Source: Agrocybe praecox (lineage: Eukaryota; Basidiomycota; Agaricomycetes; Agaricales; Agrocybaceae). From it: DNA of 64,000 bases. Made by a program: the position numbers and the translations under genes. Of this stretch, positions 33,419-44,233 are shown piece after piece; within the stretch, counting starts at the first letter, position 1; each line of letters begins with the position of its first letter. The stretch is taken from assembly GCA_964017145.1 (NCBI GenBank), contig OZ024846.1, positions 1,922,001-1,986,000 on the forward strand. Direction: 5' to 3'. A model generated the notes under the pieces. It did no database searches and was not told where the DNA came from. It saw nothing but the letters and a program-made list of their open reading frames with translations.

Positions 33419-35562
33419 ATGTATAGAGCTCTACCTGCGTCAAGGCAAACCGCCTCGACCTCCAAGAGGCAAGCGGTCAAAGTTGCCAGACGGGTTCGCG
33501 GTTTATCACTTACTCAAGAGGATGTATTAACATAAGTTTCCCTTTTAGCGTCTCGCAACTGAGGCTGCGCCTGTTCAGAAGAAACCCAAAATTCTGCGAC
33601 GTGTTATCTTGACCACGGCAGCGGCAACCGGTACATTCTACGTTGGAAGCACTTTCCTGTCGTTCCACAACCAACCGTACTATGACTTCTTCACCGACAA
33701 GGTTCCCCTCGCCCAGTCGATGGTTCAGTTTGGAGAAGGGCAAGGATGGGATACTTTGACTGTCGATGATGTTGTCAAAGCAGGCACAGGTGTCGTAGTC
33801 ACAACATACAATTTCGCCAAGGATACCATTAATGGGACGAAGTCACCCTCCGAGATTGTGGAAAAAGCTAAAGTTGCTGTCGAACAGAAGGCTACTGACG
33901 CGAAAACATCTGCTTTCAAGATTGTCAAGCAGACAACCGTGAAGGTCGAACCTGTCGTCGAGGAAGCCAAGAAGGAAGTCAAAGACACCGCAGAGAAGGT
34001 CATCGAGAAAGTTGAGACGGTAGCCGAAAATGCTGTGGAGAAAGTCCGAGACGAATATAAAGACTTGATACAGAAGGCGGAGGCCGCAATCTCTGGGAAA
34101 TACAAAGACGACGAAGTTCCTAGCGTCATTGTTATTGAAGCTGTAGCTGCCGAAGATGGCCTTTCTTCAGGAAAGAGCAAGAATGTCTACGACCGTCCTT
34201 TGCCTATTGGATTTGAACCACCCCCTGGATACACTCGTCCTGCTCCGCCAAAGGCCAAGCCAGCTGCTGAAGTCCCTCCCCCACCTTCTGAACCCGCACC
34301 AGTCGATCTTCCCCTTGTCGCACCAGTAGTTGCTACCGCATCCGAACCTATCATCACGCATCTTGCTGGTACTATTGACAACCTTGCTTCGTTCTTAAAG
34401 TCAGATCCCAAGGCTGCGGAACAAGCTGGAGGAGTACTTGAAACTGCGAAAGATGATTTGGCTGCCCTCATCAACAGAATTGAAGCCGTTAAAGAGGAAG
34501 AAAGGAATGTTTTGGAAGCCAAGTTGGATGAGCAGACGAGAGAATATACCCTTAAGCTTATGGAGTTGGAGATGGATGCACAGGACAAACTTGATCATCA
34601 GGAGGAGGGATACAAACAATTGTTTGAGCAGGAAAGGGCCAGATTTGTCCAAGCTTACCGGGAGAAACTGGAAAATGAGCTCAAAGTTCAAACCGAGCTC
34701 ATTAACGAACGGTTAGTTGCATTCGTTAAATCAAATCAAAATCGCTGACGCGCTTATCACCCTTTTTCTATAGGCTGAAAGAAGAGGTCATTGCCCAAGG
34801 AATTGAATTGCAACGTCGATGGATTCGGGAAATCAAAATTCGCGTCGAGCAAGAGCGTGGTGGCCGCCTTGCCAAACTTGATGAACTTTCTGCCAATCTC
34901 AAGCGCGTAGAAAACATTGCTCTCACCAACTCCGCTCAGCTTGATGAAAATATCCGCGTCCATTCTCTATGGTCGGCAATCCGTTCATTAGACAATATTG
35001 CCGTTTCCTCTCCGGTCAGAAGACCCTTCCGCGACGAACTCAGGGTTCTACGTCACGTCACTGCTGCCCGAGAGGACCCGCTTGTTTCTGTCGTTCTCGA
35101 TTCTTTGGAAGCATCTGATGTTCCCGACGTTGGTATTGAGCCATTCGCCGATCTGGCCATATGGTTCAGTAACGAGGTTGTTCCCAAAGTCTCACAAGTC
35201 GCCTTGGTCCCCGATGAGAATGCCGGAGTCCTTTCCTATCTTTCCAGCCGTGCCCTCTCAAGCCTAAGATTCAAACGACAAGGACTCGTGCCGGGCAACG
35301 ATGTCTTAAGCGTCCTTGCTAGAGCTGAATATTATTTGAACGAGAAGAATCTTGATAATGCTGCTCGCGAGCTTAATCAACTCAAAGGTCCCGCAAAGGT
35401 CTTGCTACACGATTGGTTGGAGGCTGCTCGCCATAGATTGGAGGTACAACAGGCATTAGAGGTAAGCCATGTGATGAAATCAATAATTTAAAGCGTAGCT
35501 AACATGAATTTAAATAGGTTATACAGACGCAAGCCACACTGGCTTCGCTTCTTGTTGTATAG
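33419..35562 (+). CDS. MIC60: MICOS complex subunit Mic60 (mitofilin)
   Basis: Core organiser of mitochondrial cristae junctions in the inner membrane. Four exons (33419-33493, 33549-34711, 34774-35461, 35518-35562) give 656 aa. Exon 1 encodes an Arg/Ser-rich presequence without acidic residues (MYRALPASRQTASTSKRQAV). Then come a membrane segment (RRVILTTAAATGTFYVGSTF), an Ala/Lys/Glu-rich helical stretch, a proline-rich hinge (about 34200-34300), a long coiled coil, and the C-terminal mitofilin signature region (IRSLDNIAVSSPVRRPFRDELRVL, ADLAIWFSNEVVPKV, DDVLSVLARAEYYLNEKNLDNAARELNQLKG, DWLEAARHRLEVQQALEVIQ). The first donor must be GTTCGC, because the better-looking GTTTAT seven bases later breaks the frame. 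Length and order agree with fungal Mic60. Confidence 0.92.
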
Positions 35563-35652
35563 ATGCAATATTAGAGATATGATATAACAAGCCAGACCTA
35601 TGTATATCGGAGTTCATTGTGTGATGAAGGTAAATTGTCTGTTCTGTCGCCC

Positions 35653-37032
35653 TTAAAAATATGCAGGCTGCATAGGCACTCCACTCATCTGCATGTCCGG
35701 TAACATGGCGCCTAGTTGAGCATCAAAGCCTAAGTTCGGGACGGCGGATCCACCCATAGCGCATTCACATATAACTTGGGCTCGCCTGACGACAATCTTG
35801 TGTTTCAATTCAGTCAGCCTGGAGTGGTCATACGGAAACTTTTTCGCTCTCACCTGGATCGTTTCATCTGCACTAGTTCCTCCTCGAGAAACTTTCGCCA
35901 AACCGGGGAAAATAGTTGCGCCTACTCGATCCGTCTCCCCTCTCTCGCTCTTCAAACACCTCTTGACGAGTTCAATCTGTCGTGGATACAAAACGCTACC
36001 CAGCTCTGGTACAAACGCGCGGTAGAAGGCGTCATTCGATGCTGAACCCGATCCGTGAAGCATGCGTGAAAAGGCGTATGCGGATTCGAGAATGGAAACT
36101 CCTCCCGATGCTGGTATTTTTCCGTTAAGGACCTTCATCAACTCGGGAACCTGCTCATATAAGATACTCAGCGACATATCCGGCGTGCAAGAATCAACCG
36201 CAGCCGAGAATGTTTGTCGCCTCCAGACGCTCGCTACCGTCGGATCCCCTAGCGAGACACCAGGTTAGAACATGACAGAAGGCTTTTGAGAGATAAAAAT
36301 ACTTACGAGCAAAAATATGCTCATGGATTCTCGTCAGTTGTATGTTTGCTTCCGTGGAATTAGTGACGATGAGACAGTTTATGATACCCTCCGAAATAGT
36401 TTCCGCCATGGCATGGCGTAGGTAGCTCTGGACTTGCATGGGTGTTGTTTCAACTTGATTGACGTCCAATCCACCGACGATGTCGTTAAGGATCGCCGCG
36501 CAAAGCTCCTGCAACGGTATTGGAGGCGCACGAATGACATCCGCCGCCCAGCGGTTAATGAGTTTGTCCAACTGAGATGCCGAATTCTATTGGAAAATCA
36601 GTTAAAATGCGCACGTTTTTGCTCATTTGTGACTATCCGACCCCGGGTCGTCAGTTACGTCGGGGGTAATCAGGTGCTTACCTTGATAGAAAAATCATCC
36701 ACAGTGTTTCCGTTGTGTCCGCTTTGAATGACTGGATTGGACCCTCCTTCGAGCAGAGCGATACGAGCTCGTAGCTGGGCCACCTGCCGTTCTTGCTCTT
36801 CTAGTTGTTGACGTTGTTGTTCGACCTTTTCGTGAGCTATTCTCTGTGTAGAAGGAAGAGACAAATCAGCGAGCGCTCTTTCTATTCCTGCCCACCGCTT
36901 CCAACGGCATCAGAGAACATCACTCACAAAGTTGGTTAGGGCATAACGGTACTGATCACCAGAGACGACATCGGGCTGCAATGGCTGCTGCTGCTGTGGT
37001 TGTCCGTAAGGAGGGGTTTGCTGATAAGCCAT
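35653..37032 (-). CDS. conserved basidiomycete protein of unknown function with a short coiled coil
   Basis: I recognise no named domain. Exon 1 encodes a Gln/Pro-rich head (MAYQQTPPYGQPQQQQPLQP). A coiled coil follows (HEKVEQQRQQLEEQERQVAQLRARIALLEGG, about residues 38-68), then a helical body (LDKLINRWAADVIRAPPIPLQELCAAIL, VQSYLRHAMAETISEGIINCLI, NIQLTRIHEHIF, PTVASVWRRQTFSAAVD) and a basic/acidic C-terminal part (SRLTELKHKIVVRRAQVICECAMGG). All introns join in frame and use good donors, so the gene looks functional. The coiled coil and helical core suggest a scaffold or a subunit of a larger complex. Convergent with MIC60, with only about 90 bp between the stop codons. Confidence 0.8.
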
Positions 37033-37781
37033 AGCGACGTCAATATATGAAGCTGGATTGACGGGTGATGTACTTGTTCAGGGGAAAGATGCGGAAAATG
37101 GTTTAAGGGGATTGAATTTTTGTGAAATCTACCTGAGGTGGGTAGTGCCTTTATATCACTGTTCGATTTACCCTGACAAGCCCTCTAATAATTCCGGCGC
37201 CTTTCGTTTGACCCGTTTCGAGCGACTTTTTTTTACAGAGCCAATGTGCAGTTAATGATTGTGATGTTGAGCCAACGCTTTGCGCTCGCACAGGAGACTC
37301 AGACCCACTGCATGTCAACACGAGACCGCGAGAGAGACTACACGGCCACTAGAACTCGGAGAGTAGTGATAGTGAACGAAAATAAGATAGATTCGTTTCA
37401 TCTTGTGTATCCCGAGTCTTTTCCCCTCTCCGAATCGAGGCTGAACACAAAATGTTGATGTCAATGCCTCTATCGGCAACGGATATCTACGTTACAATTT
37501 TGTTTAACGTGGTCCTCAAAGCTTTCAAAATAGACGAAAATCTACATCACAATTCTATTAAAGTAAAATTCCTTATAAAACAAGCAGGCTAGCAAATCAT
37601 CAATTTCGTGCAGGGGCACGGGTATTTTTGTACAAAAAGCGAGGCAAGACTTGAGTGTTACACCGAGTTATGTAAACCACCAAAGGCCGATTCGAATCAA
37701 GGCGATTTATGGAGGATGAGCTACCTAGTACCCCACGCAAACTATAGCAACCCTGCGTGCCGATTTAAGAAGGGTAAAAAT
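37033..37781. other. intergenic region
   Basis: Promoter of the coiled-coil gene and 3' region of the nucleoporin gene, both read leftward. Short plus-strand frames (37058-37458 and 37608 onward) are not supported; the last one is mostly antisense of the nucleoporin end. Confidence 0.5.
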
Positions 37782-40043
37782 CTATCTGAAGTTCAAACTG
37801 CCCAGGCCGAAGTCTCCTGCGGTTTCAGAAGTCGAAGATTTGACGACGTCGTTGAAAGGATCTCGCACACTGCCCGTCTTAGATCTCCACAGTTGTGTGT
37901 ACAATGTTTTGATCTTCTGCAGCTCTGCGTCAACCGCTGCTGTCTTGTTGGCAAGAGCAAGGAAAATCTGGTGCTGTGCTTGAAGTGTGGCAGATATACC
38001 TACGGGAACGTGATCGACAATCATATGATTCAATGAATAACTGGACGCTTTATGACGCGCACGGAGGGAAAAAGAAGCACGCACTTTGAGGTGTTTGACT
38101 GGCACTTGATGCAGAGGCTAGTTTTCGTTCGATTTGCTGGATGACCATGACATGGTTAGTTACGGCCTAAAATATAATAACATCTAAGATGTATCAAAAG
38201 AATGCACCTCAATTGTAGATTGGTACCATGCTAGTCTTTCCTTCATTTGCTCAGTAACACGAGTGAAATATCTTTGAGAAAAAGAAAAGCGATGAGAAAA
38301 TTTCTGGAAATATACAAATTAGAGGTTGTATAACTTACTCGAGGGGGAAAGCAGCATGATCTTTCAGGTACGTGTTCCCACTTTGTGGATTCCGGAACCC
38401 ATCAATGATCCGTGTTGCGACAATGGTGTCTTCCACAGCTTGATCAACTTTAGACTTGAGATCATTCGTAAGGTGGAGATCATTCCGAATCGTAGTAGCT
38501 GTATTGATGAGTTCCTAAGTAAAGCCGAATGTTAGAACGTTCGACAGATGAGCAGTATTGGATAGTAACACGACAATATACGAGAGGCAATGTCACACAC
38601 ACACCTTATTCAGCTGCCGTATAGCATCGTGTCCTTTGATAGGTTCGTCTCCAAGTTTTCGTTGTTGAAGATCTTTACATATTTGCACCCGGCCCTGGAT
38701 GAATGAACTTGGGTAGGAAGATATAATTGATTAATTTATTGTGTACGAAGTACACGGGCGCGAAAATACTTACTCAATATTTTCCAGAAGTTTTTTGTGA
38801 TCATCCGGAAGATCGTTGAATTTTGTAGACTTGGTGAAAGGAGGGACGCCATTGGAGAACTGAAGTGCGTTGTTGCCGGGCTGTGCCACCGAGTTACCAA
38901 AAGTACCTGGTGTCTGAGTGCTAAATCTGCATAGAACATTGCGATGCTATTGAATCTATGTTTCCAAGAAAGTGAGGTAAGATCGCGACATACCCTAGGC
39001 TAACGGAACGACGCTTAATTAACGGCAAATCACATAAAGATACTTATGATAATGAAAACGTACGTGGATTGTTGAGGCTGCTGTGGTTTCGCACCAAAAA
39101 GGCCATTTCCACCTCCAAAGAGTCCCCCTCCAGATGTATTCCCGCCTCCAAACGCACTCGCTCCTAGTGTGGGTTGTGCCTGTAGAGGGTTGGTTGTTGA
39201 CCCGCCAAAGAGGTTACTCTGTTGCTGAGGCTGCTGCTGAGCGTTATTATTTCCTCCAAATAGTCCTCCAAAGGGATTGGTTTGGACAGGCTGTTGCTGC
39301 TGCTGCTGCTGCTGATTGTTATTGGCCGTCGTCCCAAACAAAGAGCCGCCGAATAGACTTGGTTGTTGTTGTTGTTGTTGTTGCAGAGGTTGCTGCTGAG
39401 GTTGCTGCTGTCCGAAGAGTCCCCCAGTGGTCGCGGCATTTTGCTGCTGCTGTTGAGGTTGCCCAAAAATATTTGTGGTCCCTCTGTTCTGCTGTTGCTG
39501 TTGAGGCTGCCCGAAGAGACCAGAGGTGCCTGTAGTTTGTTGCTGCTGTGGTTGCCCAAATGGACCAGTGGTTCCAGTGGTCTGCTGCTGCTGCTGTGGT
39601 TGTCCGAAGAGATTACTTGTTGCGGCGGTCTGCTGTTGTTGGGGCTGTCCAAAGAGGCCAGTAGTTCCAGTAGCTTGTTGTTGCTGTTGGGGTTGCCCAA
39701 AGGGGCCAGTGGTCCCTGTGTTCTGTGGCTGCTGAGATTGCGATTGACCAAACAGGCCGGTAGAAGCAGCAGGCTGTTGTTGGGGTTGGCCAAAAAGGTT
39801 GGTGGTAGGTTGCTGTTGGTTCTGTTGTTGACTGAAAGCGCCAAAGGCAGACCCTTGTTGTGCCTGATTTTGACCAAGAGCAGCGTTTCCAAAGCTTGTG
39901 GTCGCAGGTTGCTGCTGTTGTTGTCCGAAGATAGACGTAGTAGCAGGCTTCATGCCAAAGGCAGAAGAACTGTAGATGAAGTGATTATCAAAAACAAATA
40001 TACGAAGGATATTTGAGTGTAAGTACCTATTAGCAAAAGCCAT
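37782..40043 (-). CDS. NUP49: FG nucleoporin Nup49/Nup58 (central channel Nsp1 complex)
   Basis: Subunit of the Nsp1-Nup57-Nup49 (Nup62-Nup54-Nup58) trimer lining the nuclear pore channel. Exon 1 codes only MAFAN and two bases; exon 2 then opens SSAFGMKPATTSIFG and continues as GLFG-type FG repeats: about a dozen GLFGQPQQQQ-like units between 39100 and 39960, spaced by Gln-rich linkers. The C-terminal third is a helical coiled-coil region built from several short exons (FNDLPDDHKKLLENIE, FIQGRVQICKDLQQRKL, LINTATTIRNDLHLTNDLKSKVDQAVEDTI, QMKERLAWYQSTIE, AVTNHVMVIQQIERKLAS, ISATLQAQHQIFLALANKTAAVDAELQKIKTLYTQLWR). This layout matches Nup49/Nup58. The poly-Gln tracts are coded by runs of CAG/CAA and are prone to length change. 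Divergent from the trehalase gene across about 1 kb. Confidence 0.88.
39080..39960 (-). repeat. GLFG/poly-Gln coding repeat array in the nucleoporin gene
   Basis: Within the FG domain, imperfect units of about 45-60 nt encode GLFGQPQQQQ plus a short Thr/Ala/Gly-rich spacer. On the plus strand they appear as repeated TTGTTGTTG (39362-39382) and TGCTGCTGC (about 39290-39314) tracts. They create long false open frames on both strands. Confidence 0.85.
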
Positions 40044-41034
40044 TGTGCGATACAGAAATCAGTATAAGCTGACCGAGCGGGAGCGTCTGTAAGATGCACG
40101 GAGCAGGAAGAAGGCCTGCCCAAAATTACTTCGATTTGGTTTGGAACTGTGGAACAGTGAAGCTCTGTGCTCGCGGTCGTTCACTCAGGCGCGTTGTCCA
40201 CGTGATGGTCGTGGGACAATTACCGATATAATTAGAGTTGGCCCAAGCGAGTGAACAGCCTGAAGGTGGTTCTCTTTCAACTTTGGCACCACAATCCTGA
40301 GTGCAAGAGTCAATGCTCACGCTCTGAACGGAGAGATTTACGATGGCTAACAATTTCGGAATACTGAAGGAAAATAAATCTGTACGCCAGTAGAGCTACG
40401 TTTCATGGCCCATGGGCCATGCCAGAGCGCTGTATCAATTTTATGTCCTTGACATTGACGTATGATAGAAAATGGTGAATGTTCCTTGATTTGCCAGGGC
40501 TGGAATAATTTATTTTTATGAGAGTCAGGAAATATTGAGTTTGCAGGGAAATCGGAAAATGACGAAATGACGGACCGACGCGATTTTTTCAGGGGTTCTA
40601 TATAAACATTCGACGCGGTCGTCGCGATTTGCACCTTTCCTTCATCCACCACCTTTCTACTATTGAGTTCCTCATAAATCTCTCAGCCAGCCACTTGCAA
40701 TTATCAAGCCACTTTTGAATCTCTTCAATCCAGTGTTATTGAATCAGCGACAAGCAGGTCCTAACTAACGACTTCGAGTCATTGTCCCGATATCCTTATT
40801 TTCGGCCTTTTACAGTATTTTACCACGCGCAGTGATAATAAACTGTAAGAAATCTTCTTTTCCCCAAGGATCGCGTTTATGACTAGCTCATAAATAGCCG
40901 AACTAGTCAATACCAAGATCCAGCCGCATCCCCACATCAAGTCTTGCCTTTCAACCATCCCCACCACATCTCTTCTCCGCATTTATATTTCTCGCTAAAG
41001 CACTTCATTTCCCTTTGACACTTCATTCCATACA
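40044..41034. promoter_or_regulatory. divergent promoter between NUP49 and neutral trehalase
   Basis: Almost 1 kb between the two start codons. On the trehalase side there is an AGGGG stress-response element (40591-40595) directly followed by a TATATAAA box (40599-40606), about 430 bp before the ATG, and then a pyrimidine-rich leader. The spacing implies a long 5' untranslated region, possibly with an intron (a GTAAGA donor-like site lies at 40847). STRE control of neutral trehalase is known in yeast; here it is inferred from the motif only. Confidence 0.5.
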
Positions 41035-43819
41035 ATGCTGCCAACAGCGACTCATCCACCCGCAGGGACGCTCCTCGATGACCATCATAGGCCCGTCGTC
41101 GACGCGGCTACTTACTACGGAGCTGGCGATGCATACCATCGTTCGAGAACGTACAGTCACGTAAGTCTTATATACGTGTCATGTATAACTTCTAATTTCT
41201 TTGCTGTAGTCTGGGATCTATAGCTTCAACCCAAGGAAGCTGCCCGCCTTCCAAGAAGATTGGCATTTGCGACCTCGTCGGTTATCTCACGACGAAAAGA
41301 TCGTTTCAGCCCCACCTCGTCGTTTCCTCATCGATGTTGAGGAGACGATTCGCGTAGTCCTTGAACAAGAAGACACGGACGGTGATTTCCAAATCAGCGT
41401 CACCGATGCTGGCCCAAAGATGATGGCATTAGGAACGGCGACTAGTAATGGCTTCAAGACTTTCGACATCAGGGTATGCCTCCTATCCTTCAGTTCGCAG
41501 CATATATTGATGTGGCATTTCAGGGCACGTATATGCTGTCTAATCTTCTCCAAGAACTTGCTCTTGCCCGGGACCATAATAGAAAGCGCATCGTATTGGA
41601 CGAAGCTCGGCTTACTGAGAATCCCGTCGACCGTCTGTCAAGGATGATTAAGAATTCATTCTGGCATTCTCTTACCAGACGTATTGACGGTGATGGGCTG
41701 GAGATCATTACCGCTGACCCCAAAAACCGAACAGGACGTGTAAACCCGCGTATCTACGTTCCCTATGGAGAGCCGGCCATGGCTGAATATTACCGGAAGG
41801 TTGCAAAGGAAAAACCTCACATGAACCTTGACGTCCAGGTCCTCCCTGAGAAATGTGATGATCCGACATTTGTCAAAAGCTTGAATTCCAAACCCGGTCT
41901 TCTAGCTTTAGCCATGAATGAAGTCGACGATGGTGCCGGTGGGAAGACCTTGAAGGGTATCCCTTTCATCGTTCCGGGTGCCCGTTTCAATGAAGTACGT
42001 TCTTACTTCACCGTCATAATGATTAAATCTGACACAATGTTACTTTGGTTAGTTGTACAACTGGGATTCGTACTTTATCTCCCTCGGACTTCTAGTCGAT
42101 GGACAAGTCGCCATGGCCAAAGGCATGGTGGAACACTTTATCTTCGAAATCAAGCATTATGGCAAAATTCTGAACGGAAGTCGAAGCTACTACCTCTGCC
42201 GCACTCAACCGCCGTTCCTCACTGATATGGCTCTCCAAATCTATAATCAGCTGGATCAGTCTGATGTAGATGCTAACCGCGATTGGCTTAAGAGGGCTAT
42301 CCGGGCGGCTATCAAGGAATACCATACTATATGGGCGGCTGAACCTCGAATGGATCCTAAGACGGGTCTGTCGCGCTACAGACCTGATGGACTAGGTATT
42401 CCGCCTGAGACCGAGGCTACCCACTTCACCCACATTCTCGAACCCTACGCTGCCAAACATGGCCTGTCTGTTCTGGAATTCAGCGAAAAGTACAATGATG
42501 GCGTTCTGAAGGAGCCCCAGTTGGACGAATACTTTTTGCATGATCGATCTGTTCGTGAATCCGGACATGATACCACATACAGATTCGAGAAGAGATGCGC
42601 TAACCTTGCGACCATCGACTTGCAATGTCTGTTGTACAAGTACGAAGTGGACATCGGAACTGCTATCAGGGAGGTGTTTGATGACGAGCTTGATCTGGAA
42701 GAAGATTTCCCTTTGTCGCCATTCCCTCCTTCTGTGGAGGCGTATGCCAACCCACGAAGAGAAAGTTCGAAGAGCCGCGTCCAGAGGAGCGACGAATGGT
42801 TCGAGAGGGCAGATTTCAGGAAGCAAATGATTGACAAGTATCTCTGGAACGAGAGCAAGGGCTTATACTTCGACTACGATACTGTTACGGAGAAGCAGAT
42901 CTTGTACGAGAGTGTTACATCGTTCTGGGCACTCTGGGCAGGATGCGCCAGTGAAGAGCAGTGCTGGAAGCTTGTGTAAGTGCGCTTTTGCCTGATTATC
43001 ATAAAAGATGATTAAGATTTTTTTCAGTTCTCGTTCGTTGCAGAAGTTCGAGGTCCTTGGTGGCTTGGTCTCTGGAACTGAGGAATCTCGCGGAAAGATT
43101 TCGCTGGACCGCCCTAATCGACAATGGGATTACCCGTAAGTTTAACTTATGCTGTTCGTATTCAGACCTCTAATAATTGCTTTGGTAGATACGCCTGGCC
43201 ACCTCATCAGATTATGACATGGGTCGGTTTGGAACGTTATGGTTACCTCGAAGAGGCGCAACGTTTGGCATACCGATTCCTTTACATGTTAGTTCTAGAT
43301 ATCATCCACCCGTTGGAGAGACCCTCATCTGTTGTTTCATAGGATGACGACAGCTTTTGTTGATTTCAACGGAGTTGTACCAGAGAAGGTGACTTCCATC
43401 GCAAAATGTTTGGTGTAGCCTTGTTTACTGATTCTCGATCATCACCTCTAGTTTGATGCTGTAAAGCTCTCTCATCTTGTGGACGCCGAGTACGGAAACC
43501 AGGGTATTGATTTCAAGATGGTGCCCCGTGAAGGCTTCGGTTGGATGAACTGTGCGTGCTTGGAGCCACCTTTTTTTGTTTTGGTTTTTTGTTGCTAATA
43601 GAATTCTTCTTTATTAAAATAGCTGCCTACCAAGTTGGGCTTTCCTTCCTTACGACCCATATGAGACGCGCTGTAGCTGCCTGCACGAGTCCTGAAGTAT
43701 TCTTTGGCGCTGGTGTTAGTGGAGTTAGTGGAGATGGAGCCCTAACCAATAATCTTCCTTCCGACCCCCTGGGGATGGCCATGGAGAACTTGGATATCTC
43801 CCAATCTGTGACTCTTTAG
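41035..43819 (+). CDS. NTH1: neutral trehalase (GH37)
   Basis: Cytosolic alpha,alpha-trehalase that hydrolyses trehalose to two glucose units. Nine exons (41035-41160, 41210-41473, 41524-41994, 42053-42975, 43028-43135, 43189-43287, 43343-43388, 43452-43551, 43623-43819) give 777 aa, similar to fungal neutral trehalases (~750). The N-terminal regulatory part has PKA/14-3-3-type sites (SRTYS41, RPRRLS68) and the calcium-binding EF-like loop [16 protein letters not shown] (residues 97-112), which mark the neutral rather than the acid enzyme. Both trehalase signatures are present: [15 protein letters not shown] (about 280-294) and QWDYPYAWPPHQ. Activity is expected to rise on PKA phosphorylation, 14-3-3 binding and calcium. 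No key residue appears lost. Confidence 0.96.
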
Positions 43820-44233
43820 AGGCAAACTTCGGGCTCCAACTCTTCTTGAAACGTCGGACTTTATAGAGTACTTTCCATATTCGATTTTATAATCCTTCGA
43901 TTTATTTGTTCTTAACGAGCATCGTGATAACTCTAGTCACTGTACTATTTTTTCCTCCTTTAGAAGTAGCAAGGAAAGTTAGAAATAGACGTATTGCTTC
44001 TTTGTATCTTTACACATTTCATACCGTACTCCATAGCTATAGTTTTGATAATACAAGAAACTCATTTTAACTGCTGTATTTGCGCGTTCGAAGGCAGCTT
44101 GCATGTGACTAGAAAAGAGCGTGCCTTCAATTAACGTTATCAATGTAATGCATGGGATGCCAGCCTCCCTATTTTGGTGACCAACCACCAGGACCTTTAA
44201 GCGCACATTCCGGTGTGATATTGGGTATGCCTG
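43820..44233. other. intergenic region
   Basis: 3' untranslated region of trehalase and promoter of the Atg15 gene, both read rightward. A minus-strand open frame at 43979-44206 is not supported. Confidence 0.5.

Noticed and set aside
33725..34180. 151-codon minus-strand frame rich in Ser and Thr
   Set aside because: Antisense of the Lys/Glu/Ala-rich MIC60 exon.
39083..40016. Plus-strand frames of 150 and 217 codons rich in Leu, Cys and Val
   Set aside because: They are antisense translations of the CAG/CAA-rich nucleoporin repeat array.
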